A DNA stretch of 64,000 nt from WTGU01 sp965242855 (lineage in GTDB: Bacteria; Pseudomonadota; Alphaproteobacteria; UBA828): NCBI GenBank assembly GCA_965242855.1, contig OZ251509.1:2356001-2420000 (forward strand), written 5' to 3'. Below are positions 47,579 through 58,322 of the stretch, one piece after another (the first letter of the stretch is position 1; each line of letters begins with the position of its first letter). The notes under the pieces were generated by a model, which searched no databases, was not told the origin of the DNA, and saw nothing but the letters and a program-made list of their open reading frames with translations. The translations under genes and the position numbers were made by a program.

Positions 47579-48004
47579 GTGACGAGGGACGCGACGCCGG
47601 GCGGGCTGGAGGCCGCCTTCCGCGACTGGGCGCGGGGCCTCAACGAAGGGGATCTGGACGCCTTCCGGAGCGCGTTCGACGACGACGCGGAAATCCTGGA
47701 CGAGGACTATCCCTGGCGCATGACCAGGGAAGAGTTCATGGACCACATCGATTTCCACGCCGGCGGCGACGGGCTGTGGGAGCACTTCAAGTGGCTCCCG
47801 CGGGAGGTCAACGTCAAGGTCTGGGGGACGACGGGCCACGTCAGCGGTTTCGCGACCTTCCGCGGCAAGCCGCGGGACGCGGGCTTCCGCCAGCGCTTCA
47901 TGGGCTTCACCCAGACCTGGTATCACGCGGGCGGCGTCTGGCGGCAGGTCTGCTGGCACCAGAGCCCGCTGCTCGGCCGCATCGTCGGCGCCTCGCCGAG
48001 CTGA
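47579..48004 (+). CDS. NTF2/SnoaL-like small protein
   Basis: A 141-residue protein with a cone-fold pattern: AAFRDWARGLNEGDLDAFRS at the N-terminus, then DDDAEILDEDYPWRMTREEF and an edge-strand FTQTWYHAGGVWRQVCWHQS. The GTG at 47579 has AGGAG 6 bp upstream and gives the normal domain length; longer readings start in the region after the tRNA and look non-coding. Such proteins are hydrolases, isomerases or ligand carriers; no active-site residues can be named with confidence. It is convergent with the fused E1 gene. Confidence 0.75.
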   Translation: MTRDATPGGLEAAFRDWARGLNEGDLDAFRSAFDDDAEILDEDYPWRMTREEFMDHIDFHAGGDGLWEHFKWLPREVNVKVWGTTGHVSGFATFRGKPRDAGFRQRFMGFTQTWYHAGGVWRQVCWHQSPLLGRIVGASPS

Positions 48005-48019
48005 AGGCGCCCGGGCGCG

Positions 48020-50014
48020 TCAGAGTAGGGCGCGGACCGCTTCGACGATGCGCTCCTGCGACGGGATCACCTCGAGCTCGAGCCGGTCGTTGTAGGGCAT
48101 CGGCGTGTGCGGCGCGCCGAGGCGGGCGATGGGCGCGTCCAGGTAGTCGAAGGCCTTGTCCACCACCATGGCGGCGACCTCGGCGCCGAAGCCGCCGCGC
48201 ACCCATGCCTCGTGCACGATCAGCAGGCGGTTGGTCTTGCGGACCGACGCCAGGATCGTCTCCTCGTCGAGCGGTTGCAGCGTGCGCGGATCAATCACCT
48301 CGACGTCGATGCCGTCGCGCTCCAGCACGGTCGCCGCGCTCAACGCCCGCGGCACCATCGCCGAGGTCGCCACCACGGTGACGTCGCCGCCGGCGCGCTT
48401 CACGGCGGCCTTGCCGAGGGGGATGGCGTAGAGCTCTTCCGGCACCGGCCCGGTGCCGCCGAGATAGAGGAGCTTCTGCTCGAGGAAGACCACCGGGTTG
48501 TCGTCGCGGATCGCCGTGACCAGCAGCCCCTTGGCATCGTAGGGCGTGGCCGGCGCGGCCACGACCAGCCCCGGCACGTGGGTGAACCAGGCTTCCAGAC
48601 TCTGGCTGTGCTGCGCGGCCAGCCGGATGCCGCCGCCCTGGGGCCCGCGCACCACCAGCGGCACGCAGGGCTTGCCGCCCAGCATGAAGCGGAACTTGGC
48701 GGCTTGGTTCACCAGCATGTCCATGGTCAGGGCCACGAAGTCGAATATCTGGATCTCGACCACCGGCCGCATGCCGGCGATGGCGGCGCCGACTCCGCAG
48801 CCCACGAAGGTGGCCTCCGAGATCGGCGTATCGCGCACGCGCTCTTCCCCGTAGCGCTCCATGAGCCCCTTGGAGACGCCGAAGATGCCGCCGGTGGAGC
48901 CCACGTCCTCGCCCATGAGGAAGACCCGCTCGTCGCGCGCCATCTCCTGGGCGAGCGCCTCGTTGAGCGCCTCCGGGTAGGACAGCGCGCGGGCGCCGTC
49001 CGGCCCCGGCTCGGCATGGGCCGCGTGGGGCGCGTAAACCGAATCGAGCATGACCTGCACGGGCGGCTCCGGGCTCTCCCGGCCGTAGGCGACGGCGGTC
49101 TCGATCTCGTCCTCGACCTCCCGCCCGACGGCGTCCAGGGCTTGCGCGGAGAACGCGGCCTGGTCGCTCAGCCGCTTCTCCATGCGCCGGATGGGGTCGC
49201 GGTCCATCCACGACTCGCGCTCGTCCTGCGGGCGCGGGTCCTGAAGGTTCACGCGCAGGGAATGCTGGCCGTGGCGGTAGGTCATCGCCTCGATCAGCGT
49301 CGGGCCTTCGCCGGCGCGGGCGCGCTCGACCGCCTCCTGCAGCACCCGGTAGACCTCGACGCCGTCGTTGCCGTCGACGGTGACGCCCGGCATCTCGTAG
49401 GCCGCGGCCCGGTTGGAAACCTGGGAGACGGCGGTGGTGTTCCGGTAGGAGGTGGTGAGCGCGTACTGGTTGTTCTCGCAGACGAAGAGCACCGGCAGCT
49501 TCCAGACCGCCGCCAGATTCAGCGATTCGTGGAACACGCCCTGGTTGGAGGCGCCGTCGCCGAAGAAGGCCACGGCGACGCGGTCGGAGCCTTGCAGCCT
49601 GGCGGCGAGCCCGGCGCCGGTGGCGAGCGGCATGGCCGCGCCGACGATGCCGTTCGCGCCCATGATGTTGAGTTCCATGTCGGCGATGTGCATGGAGCCG
49701 CCCAAGCCCTGGCAATAGCCCGTCCGGCGCCCCATCAGCTCCGCCATCATGCGGTCGATCCTGGCGCCCTTGGCGATGCAGTGGCCGTGGCCGCGGTGGT
49801 AGGAGGCGATGACGTCGTCGTCGCGCAGCGTGGCGCAGACCCCGGCGGCGATGGCCTCCTCGCCCTTGTAGCTGTGGGCCGTGCCCTTGACGACGCCTTC
49901 CTGGAAGAGCTCGGCGGTCTTGTCCTCGAACGCCCGGATGCGGCGCATGGTGACGTAGAGGCCGCGAAGCGTCTCCGCCTCGATGGCCAGATTGCTCGTG
50001 GTGCCCGCGCTCAT
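48020..50014 (-). CDS. Fused alpha-beta thiamine-diphosphate dehydrogenase E1 component
   Basis: A 664-residue single-chain E1 of the 2-oxoacid/acetoin dehydrogenase type. Residues about 10-330 are the alpha part, with the ThDP motif beginning GDGASNQGVFHESLN and closing at ENNQYA, and the loop TYRHGQHSLR. Residues about 345-664 are the beta part (MGEDVGSTGGIFGVSKGL, ISEATFVGCGVGAAIAGMRP, RLAAQHSQSLEAWFTHVPG). Normally the two are separate genes, as in the pdh operon 8 kb away. No E2 or E3 gene adjoins. The start at 50014 has GGGAGG 8 bp upstream. Pyruvate, acetoin or a branched 2-oxoacid are all possible substrates. Confidence 0.88.
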   Translation of the reverse strand: MSAGTTSNLAIEAETLRGLYVTMRRIRAFEDKTAELFQEGVVKGTAHSYKGEEAIAAGVCATLRDDDVIASYHRGHGHCIAKGARIDRMMAELMGRRTGYCQGLGGSMHIADMELNIMGANGIVGAAMPLATGAGLAARLQGSDRVAVAFFGDGASNQGVFHESLNLAAVWKLPVLFVCENNQYALTTSYRNTTAVSQVSNRAAAYEMPGVTVDGNDGVEVYRVLQEAVERARAGEGPTLIEAMTYRHGQHSLRVNLQDPRPQDERESWMDRDPIRRMEKRLSDQAAFSAQALDAVGREVEDEIETAVAYGRESPEPPVQVMLDSVYAPHAAHAEPGPDGARALSYPEALNEALAQEMARDERVFLMGEDVGSTGGIFGVSKGLMERYGEERVRDTPISEATFVGCGVGAAIAGMRPVVEIQIFDFVALTMDMLVNQAAKFRFMLGGKPCVPLVVRGPQGGGIRLAAQHSQSLEAWFTHVPGLVVAAPATPYDAKGLLVTAIRDDNPVVFLEQKLLYLGGTGPVPEELYAIPLGKAAVKRAGGDVTVVATSAMVPRALSAATVLERDGIDVEVIDPRTLQPLDEETILASVRKTNRLLIVHEAWVRGGFGAEVAAMVVDKAFDYLDAPIARLGAPHTPMPYNDRLELEVIPSQERIVEAVRALL

Positions 50015-50424
50015 CCCGTTCGCCTCCCGAACCGCCCCTCCGATGGCCGGCCCGCATTGTCCCCCAGAGCGCCGTCTCTGGCCAGACCGGGTCCGGCGGT
50101 GCGCGCGGCGCGGCTGGCGGCGCCACGCCGAACGGCGGCGATCCTCGGTCGTTCCGGTTCCGGGATCGCGAGGTTCCGGTGACCGTCGAGGGCGTGACCG
50201 GGACGATCCGCGCCGCGGGAGTGCGCTTCCCCCCCTCCCGGCCTCCCCCCTGCGAGGGGGAGGAGCGTCGGCGGCTCCTTCTCGTCTTCCCCTGCCGGGA
50301 GACGGGTGAGCGGACCGGGCGGCGACGAAGCCCATGGTCCATCCCATGCGGAACGCCCGCCGCCGGATGAGTCCTGCGGATGAGCAGGATCGCTTTTCGC
50401 GCATCCCGGGCGGCGCGCCGGGAG
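50015..50424. other. 410-bp gap without a gene
   Basis: It holds the upstream region of the fused E1 gene, then a C/G-rich hairpin CCTCCCCC-N6-GGGGGAGG at 50242-50263. I see no convincing reading frame, tRNA or insertion sequence. The hairpin resembles those at 60305-60320 and 61088-61101. Confidence 0.6.
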
Positions 50425-51204
50425 TCAGGGTTTGATGGCGATGCGGGCGGCGGAGTCGATGCGGGCGAGGAAGGTGGGGCCGCCGCGATCGGCCAGGTAG
50501 CGGTCGGTCGCCTTGCGGGCGCCCTCGTAGGCGCCGTAATCGTCGACGATCAGCACGCCCTTCGGCGCCAGACGCGGATGCAGGTGCTGGAGTTCGTGAT
50601 AGGTGGAGCGATACCAGTCGGTATCGAGCCGGAGCAGCGCGACCCGCTCCGGCGCCATCGCCGGAAGGGTCTCCGTCACGTCCCCCTCGACGAACACGAT
50701 GCGCTCCTCCGGATAGCCGGTGGAGGCCATGTTGCGCCGGACCTCCTCCAGGGGCGCGTAGGTCCATTCGTTGTGGCCGCCGCGCTCGAACGCCCGCCAG
50801 CGCGACAGCTGCTCGGCGCCGTCGCGCGCCCTCACGTCGACCGTCTCGGGCCGCGTCATGCCCTTGAAGGTGTCGTACAGGTAGAGCCGGCGCGCATCGT
50901 CCCCCGCCTCGCGGAGGGCCAGCGCCATCATCATCGCGCTGCCGCCGCGCCAGACGCCGCACTCCACGAAATCGCCGGGGATGCGGTGGTCGTGGACGTA
51001 ACGAACCGCCCGGTAGAGCGCGTAGAGGCACTCGACCGAGGTCATGGTGAACGCGCCGACGCGCTCGTAGAGCGCCACGAATTCGGGCTCCATGTCGCGC
51101 GGGACGGCGAGGCGCCGCCGCCGGCGCTCGTATTGCGGCAGCTTGCGGAGGGTGAAGTCGTAGCCGAGCCGGAAGGCGAGTCGCTTGAGGGGGCCCGCCG
51201 CCAT
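50425..51204 (-). CDS. TylF/MycF-family methyltransferase
   Basis: A 259-residue class I SAM-dependent methyltransferase of the macrocin-O-methyltransferase type. The SAM-binding loop is IPGDFVECGVWRGGSAMMMAL. Acidic metal and catalytic residues are in LLRLDTDWYRSTYHELQ and VLIVDDYGAYEGARKATDRY. These enzymes O-methylate sugars; with a glycosyltransferase 3 bp upstream on the same strand, modification of a surface or exported glycan is plausible. No secondary-metabolite genes are visible around it. Confidence 0.85.
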   Translation of the reverse strand: MAAGPLKRLAFRLGYDFTLRKLPQYERRRRRLAVPRDMEPEFVALYERVGAFTMTSVECLYALYRAVRYVHDHRIPGDFVECGVWRGGSAMMMALALREAGDDARRLYLYDTFKGMTRPETVDVRARDGAEQLSRWRAFERGGHNEWTYAPLEEVRRNMASTGYPEERIVFVEGDVTETLPAMAPERVALLRLDTDWYRSTYHELQHLHPRLAPKGVLIVDDYGAYEGARKATDRYLADRGGPTFLARIDSAARIAIKP

Positions 51205-51207
51205 CGG

Positions 51208-52452
51208 TCAGGCGGAGACGGCGGCCGCCCGGCCCCGCGCCGGCCTCTCCCGCCGGAGCCAGGGCGCGATCAGGCGGTTCACGTTCTCGAGCCCTTCGAG
51301 CAGGCCGGGGACGTCGCGCGTCCCTGCGCGCAGGGCATGCGCCGCGTCGGACGGGCGCTTCTGCCGAGGCAGCGCGCGGAGCGCCGCCGTCATGGTCTCC
51401 GGGCGGCGCGCCCCGTCGTCGAGCAGGACGCGGACCAGGCCGAGCGCCTCGGCGCGCGTCGCGCGGATCTTCTGCTCCAGCCGCGGCCTCTGGCGCGGCA
51501 CGACGAGCGCCCGCTTGTCGAGCGAGAGAATCTCGCAGAACGTGTTGTAGCCGCCCATGGAGACCACCCCCGCCGCCTCGCTCATCAGCCGCTCCAGCCG
51601 CGGCTCGAAGGTGATCGCCTCGACGCGCTCCAGTCGTTGGGCGCGCGCGGCGAAACCGGCGCGGGTCTCCGGGGCCATGAAGGGGCCGAGCACGATCAGC
51701 GCGGCATGGGGCAGCAGCGGGTCGCTCTCGTAGGCGCGCAGGACCCAATCCACCAGATTGTCGCCGTCGCCGCCGCCGCCCGGCGTGACCAGGACGAACG
51801 GCCGTCGCGCGACCTCCGGTGCCGGCGCGGCCGGGACGGCGCCGACCTCGCGCGGCAGATAGCCGGTGAAGACCGTCTTGCGCCGCACCGATTCGGGCAG
51901 ACCGAGACGGCCGAGCGGGTCCCATATCTGGGGCAGGCCGTACACCCAGATCTCGTCGTAGAGATCGCGGACCAGCGGCAGGACGTTCTTCCCCCGCCAC
52001 TCGGGCGCGAGCAGCGCCGGATCATCCATCACGTCGCGCAGGCCGAGCACCAGGCGGGTGCCGCGGGATTTCAGAATCGCGAGCGCCGCGCGCACCTCGC
52101 CCCGCAAGCCCGAGGGCTCCTTGTCGACGATGAAGACGTCCGGATCGAAGACGCCCGCGGTGTGCTCGATGATGGAGCCGCGCAGGCCGAGCGTCTCCCC
52201 GATGTCGAGATGCAGGCTGAGCGGGGTGTATTCCCCGTTGCGGAGCTTCACCACGCCGGGCACCCGCACGAAATCGACGCGGGCGCGGAAATCGAAGCTG
52301 CCGATGATGGGCGAGCCGGAGAGGATCAACACCGACAGGTTCTTGTGTTGCGCCACCAGATGATGCGCGATCGCCCGGCATCGCCGCAGGTGCCCGAGCC
52401 CGAAGCTGTCGTGGCTGTAAACGAGAACGCGCGCGCTCTTGCCCCCGATCAT
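51208..52452 (-). CDS. MurG-like glycosyltransferase (GT28 C-terminal type)
   Basis: A 414-residue GT-B fold protein. The N-terminal acceptor domain starts VLVYSHDSFGLGHLRRCRAI, a Gly-rich loop found in relatives of MurG and of UndPP-linked glycosyltransferases. The C-terminal donor domain has VLVTPGGGGDG and SMGGYNTFCEILSLDKRALV followed by PRQRPRLEQKIRA. Clustered with the TylF-like gene (3-bp gap), it probably builds a methylated glycan. It could be involved in lipid- or protein-linked glycan synthesis; donor and acceptor are unknown. Confidence 0.85.
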   Translation of the reverse strand: MIGGKSARVLVYSHDSFGLGHLRRCRAIAHHLVAQHKNLSVLILSGSPIIGSFDFRARVDFVRVPGVVKLRNGEYTPLSLHLDIGETLGLRGSIIEHTAGVFDPDVFIVDKEPSGLRGEVRAALAILKSRGTRLVLGLRDVMDDPALLAPEWRGKNVLPLVRDLYDEIWVYGLPQIWDPLGRLGLPESVRRKTVFTGYLPREVGAVPAAPAPEVARRPFVLVTPGGGGDGDNLVDWVLRAYESDPLLPHAALIVLGPFMAPETRAGFAARAQRLERVEAITFEPRLERLMSEAAGVVSMGGYNTFCEILSLDKRALVVPRQRPRLEQKIRATRAEALGLVRVLLDDGARRPETMTAALRALPRQKRPSDAAHALRAGTRDVPGLLEGLENVNRLIAPWLRRERPARGRAAAVSA

Positions 52453-52516
52453 GCGGCCTCTTCCCCCATCCCGGGCCACGCTCTCCGGCCGTCGCCGGGG
52501 CGGTCGTGCGAATGCG

Positions 52517-52586
52517 CGCCAATCATTGAACCAGCGGACGCACGCCAATCGTCGAACCGGCGGGCGGCACGCTAATCGTCGAACCA
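52517..52586. repeat. Degenerate 26-27 bp tandem repeats at the 3' end of the solute-binding-protein gene
   Basis: Three units beginning CGCCAATC or CGCTAATC followed by GTCGAACC (or ATTGAACC) start at 52517, 52543 and 52570. The last unit is the end of the coding sequence, including its stop, so the 3' terminus of the gene has been copied twice downstream. Confidence 0.7.
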
Positions 52587-54479
52587 GAAGGTGTCGGGCA
52601 TGTAGATGCCGAGGTGGGCGCCCGGATTCCAGCCGTAAATGGCCGCCTCGGGGACGTTGCGCAAGGCGCGGCTCACCAGCACGGGCTGGAACACGCCGCC
52701 GACCAGCCCGATGGTGAACACGTTGTCGGCGTTGATCCGCAGGATCTCGTGCCAGATGCGTTCGCGCGCGCTCCGCTCCAGGCTCCCGATCCAGGCCCGG
52801 TGCAGGTCGAGCAGGGCGCGGGCCGGCGCCAGATCCGGCGCTTCGCCGGCGGCCCCGGAGGTCTCGTAATACTGCCCCCAGCGGGGCCATTGCAGGCTCA
52901 TCTGCCGGGTCGGCGTGTATTCCGCCGGGCTCATGTCCGCCGTCGGCACGCCGTTCTCGTAGCCGCTCCAGATGGACATCAGGGTTTCGCCGGCGAAGAT
53001 GCGGTTGCGGAACACCTCCCGCTGGGAGGGCTTGGTGAAGAGCGCGATGCCGAGCGCCGCCCAGCCGTCGCGCACCAGATCGAGAACGTCGGCCTGCTCG
53101 GTGTCCTCGCCGGCGGTCTCGACGACGATCTCGATCGGCCGCCCGTCGGGCAGCAGCCGGATGCCGTCGTCGTCGCGCGCGACCAGGCCCATCTCGTCCA
53201 GCAGGGCGTTGGCCGCGTCCGGGTCGTGGCGGGCCCAGCTCTCCGCGTAGTCGGGCCGGTAGAGCGGGCTCTGCGGCAGCACCGTGTTGTTGGCCTCGAT
53301 GCCGAGTCCGTAATAGAGTACCTGGTTGATCTCGTGCCGGTCGATCCCGAGGGACAGGGCGCGGCGGAAGCGGACGTCCCGGAAGAGCGCGCGCCACGTT
53401 TCGTCCTTCGCGTTGAGATTGGGGAAGAGCGCGAGATGCGCGCCCGCCGCGGTGCGCCACAGGCGCACGTCGAAGCCGTGCCGCTCCTCGCCGGCCTTCA
53501 GGAAGGTGTAGTCGTCGAAGCGCAGGTTTCGCGCCTGGAGATCGACCTCGCCCGCGCCCGCCTTGGCCGGGATCAGCTTGCCGTCGACCACCGTCATGGC
53601 GATCTCGTCGATATAAGGGAGCTGGCGTCCCTCGGGATCGACGCGGTGGAAATAGGGGTTGCGGACGCCGACGAAGCGGGTCGCCGGCGGGCGCGTCCGG
53701 TTGAGCCACGGTTGCAGGGTGGGCAGCGCGGGGTTGTCGAACTTGTAGAGGTTGTCCTTGCCGTTGTGCTCGGCCGCCCAGCTGTGCGCCCGTGCGCCCG
53801 GTTCCGCCGCCGCACCGGCGGGCTTGTAGCGGGCGTGGAAGCGCTTCAGGTAATGCGCCGGCCGGTAGATGTAGAGGGGAGCCGCCGCCGCCAGCGCGGG
53901 AAGGAAGAACGGATTGGGCTTCGGCCACGTGTAGCGGACCGTGGTCTCGTCGATCACCTCGAAGACGGGCGGCGCGCCGTCGACCAGCAGCGCCCGCGGC
54001 GGCCCCGACGGGGACAACGCCTCGTCGTTCGCCACGTCTTCCCAGTAGTAGCGGAAATCCTCCGCCGTGAACGGATGCCCGTCCGACCACTTGTGGCCCT
54101 CGCGGAGCGCGATGGTGAAGACGCGCCCTTCCTCGACCGTCACGGCCTCGGCGATGTCGGGGACGAGTTCGAGGCCCTCGGTGTAGCAGACCAGGCGCGC
54201 GTAGCCGTAGACCGCGAACATCTTCACGTCCTTCGCGCGGTGGATCAGCATCCGCCACTGGCCTCCGTGGCGACCGATACGCTTTTTTTCGCCGTCCATC
54301 GGCACCACGCGCGGGCGGGCGGGCAGGCGCTCGGCGACCGGCGGCAGGTCACCCGCCGCCACCAGCGGCGCGAGCGCCGGCGGCTCGATGTAACCGCCCG
54401 CCGCCGCCGGGAGGCTCGCCGCGGCGAGCGCGGCGCAGGCGATCGCGCGGGCGCCGAAACCCGCGATACGCGCTCCCAT
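52572..54479 (-). CDS. Family-5 extracellular solute-binding protein (peptide/oligosaccharide ABC type)
   Basis: A 635-residue exported protein with a Sec signal (MGARIAGFGARAIACAALAA followed by ASLPAAAGG). Domain features of the DppA/OppA class are IALREGHKWSDGHPFTAEDF, DVRFRRALSLGIDRHEINQV and the C-terminal lobe ending PDTFWFDD. At over 600 residues it is the longer type found with YejA-like or oligosaccharide systems. No permease or ATPase genes are adjacent, so it is an orphan binding protein within this window. The ATG at 54479 places the signal at the N-terminus. Confidence 0.86.
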   Translation of the reverse strand: MGARIAGFGARAIACAALAAASLPAAAGGYIEPPALAPLVAAGDLPPVAERLPARPRVVPMDGEKKRIGRHGGQWRMLIHRAKDVKMFAVYGYARLVCYTEGLELVPDIAEAVTVEEGRVFTIALREGHKWSDGHPFTAEDFRYYWEDVANDEALSPSGPPRALLVDGAPPVFEVIDETTVRYTWPKPNPFFLPALAAAAPLYIYRPAHYLKRFHARYKPAGAAAEPGARAHSWAAEHNGKDNLYKFDNPALPTLQPWLNRTRPPATRFVGVRNPYFHRVDPEGRQLPYIDEIAMTVVDGKLIPAKAGAGEVDLQARNLRFDDYTFLKAGEERHGFDVRLWRTAAGAHLALFPNLNAKDETWRALFRDVRFRRALSLGIDRHEINQVLYYGLGIEANNTVLPQSPLYRPDYAESWARHDPDAANALLDEMGLVARDDDGIRLLPDGRPIEIVVETAGEDTEQADVLDLVRDGWAALGIALFTKPSQREVFRNRIFAGETLMSIWSGYENGVPTADMSPAEYTPTRQMSLQWPRWGQYYETSGAAGEAPDLAPARALLDLHRAWIGSLERSARERIWHEILRINADNVFTIGLVGGVFQPVLVSRALRNVPEAAIYGWNPGAHLGIYMPDTFWFDD

Positions 54480-54597
54480 GTGGCCTCGACGGTCTCCCGA
54501 AGTTCGGCGGGGAGAGTATCGCAAGCGCCCTCCCGATCAAAAGCCGGCGCGGCGCACGGGCGCCCGCGCGCCGATACGAAGCCGCGGGATTTGCCGG

Positions 54598-56001
54598 TCA
54601 GACGTGGAGAACGCGCCCGTAGGCGTCGAGCACCGATTCGTGCATCGCCTCCGACAGCGTCGGATGGGGGAAGATCGTTTCGATCAGGTCGGCCTCGGTG
54701 CTCTCCAGGGTGCGGGCGATGGCGTAGCCCTGGATCAGTTCGGTGACGTCGGCGCCGATCATGTGGGCGCCCAACAGCTCGCCGGTCTTTTCGTCGAACA
54801 CGGTCTTGACCAGGCCCTCCGGCTCGCCGATGGCGATCGCCTTGCCGTTGCCGACGAACGGGAAACGGCCGACCCGGACCGCATGCCCCCGCTCCTGCGC
54901 CGCGGCTTCGGTGAGGCCCACCGAGGCGACCTGGGGGCGGCAATAGGTGCAGGCCGGCACCTTGCCCGTATCGAGCGGGCGGACGCCCTCGACGCCGGCG
55001 AGGCGCTCGATACAGAGCACGCCTTCGTGACTGGCCTTGTGCGCGAGCCAGGGCGGCCCGGTGACGTCGCCGATGGCGTAGACGTCGGGCTCCCCGGTGG
55101 CCATCCACGGGTCGGTCCGGATGTGGCCGTTCTCGACCTCGACTCCGGTGCCTTCGAGGCCCAGGTCCTCGACGTTACCGACGATGCCGATGGCGAGGAT
55201 GGCGCGGTCGAAGGAAGCCGTCTCGCTCCCGCCGTCGGCGGTTTCGACGGTCGCCCGCACCTTGCGGCCTTTCGCCGCGAGGCGCGCCACCCGCGCGCCG
55301 GTGTGGATCGTCAGGCCCTGCTTCTCGAACGCCGCGCGGGCGGCGGCGGAGATTTCCGCATCCTCCGCCGGCAGGATGCGCGGCAGAACCTCGACGACGG
55401 TCACGGTGCTGCCGAGATCGGCATAGAAGCTCGCGAACTCCATGCCGATCGCGCCCGAGCCGATGACCAGCAGCGAATCGGGCCGCGCGGCGGGCAGCAT
55501 CGCTTCCTTGTAGGTCCAGATCGCCTTGCCGTCCGGTTCGAGCCCGGGCAGCGCCCGCGCGCGGGCGCCCGTCGCCAGAACGACGTGCCCGGCCCGGAGC
55601 GCGACCGCTTCGCCGCCTTCCTTCTCGACCGCGAGCGCGCCCCGCCCCGCGAGACGCCCGCGGCCCTCGAACACCGCCACCCCGTTCTTCTTCATCAGAT
55701 GGGCGACGCCCCGCGAGAGCCGCTCCGCGACCCGCCGCGAGTGGGCGACGACCTTCTCGATATCGACCGTCACGTCCGCGGCGGAAAGGCCGAACTCGCC
55801 GAGCCGGTCCAGGGTGTGGCGGAGCTCGGAGACCTTGAGCAGCGCCTTGGTCGGGATACAGCCCCAGTTGAGGCAGACGCCGCCGAGCCGTTCGCTTTCG
55901 ATCACGGCGGCCTTCATGCCGAGCTGGCGCGCGCGGAGCGCCGCGACGTAGCCGCCCGGCCCCGAGCCGACGACGACGACGTCGAAGGACGAATCGGCCA
56001 T
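54598..56001 (-). CDS. lpdA: Dihydrolipoyl dehydrogenase (E3)
   Basis: A 467-residue flavoprotein disulfide reductase. The FAD fold DVVVVGSGPGGYVAALRAR is followed by the redox disulfide Cys43/Cys48 in GGVCLNWGCIPTK, the NAD motif VIGSGAIGMEFASFYADLGS and the C-terminal active-site His446 in FPHPTLSEAMHE. An AGGAGGAG-type ribosome site precedes the ATG. It is the last gene of the pdhA-pdhB-pdhC-lpd operon, 35 bp after pdhC, and re-oxidises lipoyl groups on E2. Confidence 0.95.
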   Translation of the reverse strand: MADSSFDVVVVGSGPGGYVAALRARQLGMKAAVIESERLGGVCLNWGCIPTKALLKVSELRHTLDRLGEFGLSAADVTVDIEKVVAHSRRVAERLSRGVAHLMKKNGVAVFEGRGRLAGRGALAVEKEGGEAVALRAGHVVLATGARARALPGLEPDGKAIWTYKEAMLPAARPDSLLVIGSGAIGMEFASFYADLGSTVTVVEVLPRILPAEDAEISAAARAAFEKQGLTIHTGARVARLAAKGRKVRATVETADGGSETASFDRAILAIGIVGNVEDLGLEGTGVEVENGHIRTDPWMATGEPDVYAIGDVTGPPWLAHKASHEGVLCIERLAGVEGVRPLDTGKVPACTYCRPQVASVGLTEAAAQERGHAVRVGRFPFVGNGKAIAIGEPEGLVKTVFDEKTGELLGAHMIGADVTELIQGYAIARTLESTEADLIETIFPHPTLSEAMHESVLDAYGRVLHV

Positions 56002-56036
56002 CGCTCTCCTCCTCCCGGCGCCTCCCGGCGCGCCCG

Positions 56037-57283
56037 TCACAGAAGCATGGTCAGCGGGTCCTCGATCAGCCCCCGGAAGGCTTGCAGGAACGCCGCGCCG
56101 AGCGCGCCGTCCACCACCCGGTGATCGACCGAGAGCGTGCAGGACATCACGGTCGCCACGGCGAGGGCGCCGTCCTTGACGACCGGCCGCTGCTCGGCGG
56201 CGCCGACCGCGAGAATCATCGCCTGCGGCGGGTTGATGATCGCCGAGAACGTCTTGACGCCGTACATGCCGAGATTCGAGACGCTGAACGTGCCGCCTTG
56301 ATACTCCTCGGGCGCGAGGCCCATGGGCCTGGCGCGGGCGCGGGCGGCGAGCGCCTTCACCTCGGCGGAGAGCGCGGCGAGCCCCTTGCGGTCGGCATCG
56401 CGCACGATCGGCGTCACCAGGCCGTCCTCGATGGCGACGGCCACCGAGACGTCGACGCTGTCGTAGCGCCGGAGCGCGCCGTCGACCCACGAGGCGTTCG
56501 CCGCCGGAACCTTGCGGAGGGCGAGCGCCGCGGCCCGGATCACGAAGTCGTTGAGCGAGAGCGCGCCGTCGCCCGACCGCTCGTTGAGCGCCTTGCGGGT
56601 TTCGCGCAGCGCATCGACCGCGCAATCTACGGTGAGATAGAAATGCGGGACTTCCCGCTTCGCCTCCTGCAGGCGCCGCGCGATGACCTTGCGCATGGTG
56701 CTGGCGGGCGTGTCCGCGTAGCCGGCGGGCGCCGCCGGGGGAGCGCCCGGCGCGGCGGCGGCCGGCGCGGGAGCGGCCTGCGCGGCCGCGGCGATCGCCG
56801 CCTCGACATCGGCCTTGACGACGCGCCCGTTCGGGCCGGAGCCGGCGATGGCGGCGAGATCGAGGCCGGCCTGCCGGGCCATGCGCCGGGCGAGCGGGCT
56901 GGCGAAGATGCGCGGGCCGGAGGCGCGTGCGGCCGGCGCGGCGGGTGGGGCGGCGGGCGTGGAAGGCGCGGGCGCAGCGGAGGCCGGCGCTTCGGCGGGG
57001 GAGGCGCTCGCGGGCACCGCCGGCGGCGGCTTGGCGCCGGCGAGGGCCGAGGCGTCCTCGCCCTCTTCCAGGATCAGGCCGATGACGGCGTTCACGGCCA
57101 CCCCTTCGGAGCCGGCCGGGGCGAGAATCCTGCCGAGGGTCCCTTCGTCGGTCGCCTCTACCTCCATCGTCGCCTTGTCGGTCTCGATCTCGCACAGGAT
57201 GTCGCCGGCCGCGACCGGCTCGCCCTCGCTCTTGAGCCAGCTCGCGACATTGCCCTCGGTCATCGTCGGCGAGAGGGCCGGCA

Positions 57284-57302
<19 letters not shown>
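56037..57302 (-). CDS. pdhC: Dihydrolipoyl acetyltransferase (E2) of pyruvate dehydrogenase
   Basis: A 421-residue E2 with one lipoyl domain (Lys43 in ETDKATMEV), an Ala/Pro-rich linker at about residues 90-130, the peripheral-subunit-binding domain (ASPLARRMARQAGLDLAAIA and SGPNGRVVKADVE) and a second Ala/Pro linker. The acetyltransferase core ends with the catalytic DHRVVDGA (His394, Asp398). Its 5' end overlaps pdhB by 19 bp. Confidence 0.95.
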
Positions 57303-58306
<1,004 letters not shown>

Positions 58307-58322
58307 GCTCCCCCCGCTCCGC

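Noticed and set aside
50015..50424. Possible small gene in the gap upstream of the fused E1
   Set aside because: Frames here are extensions or shadows of flanking genes; no ribosome site or recognisable protein.
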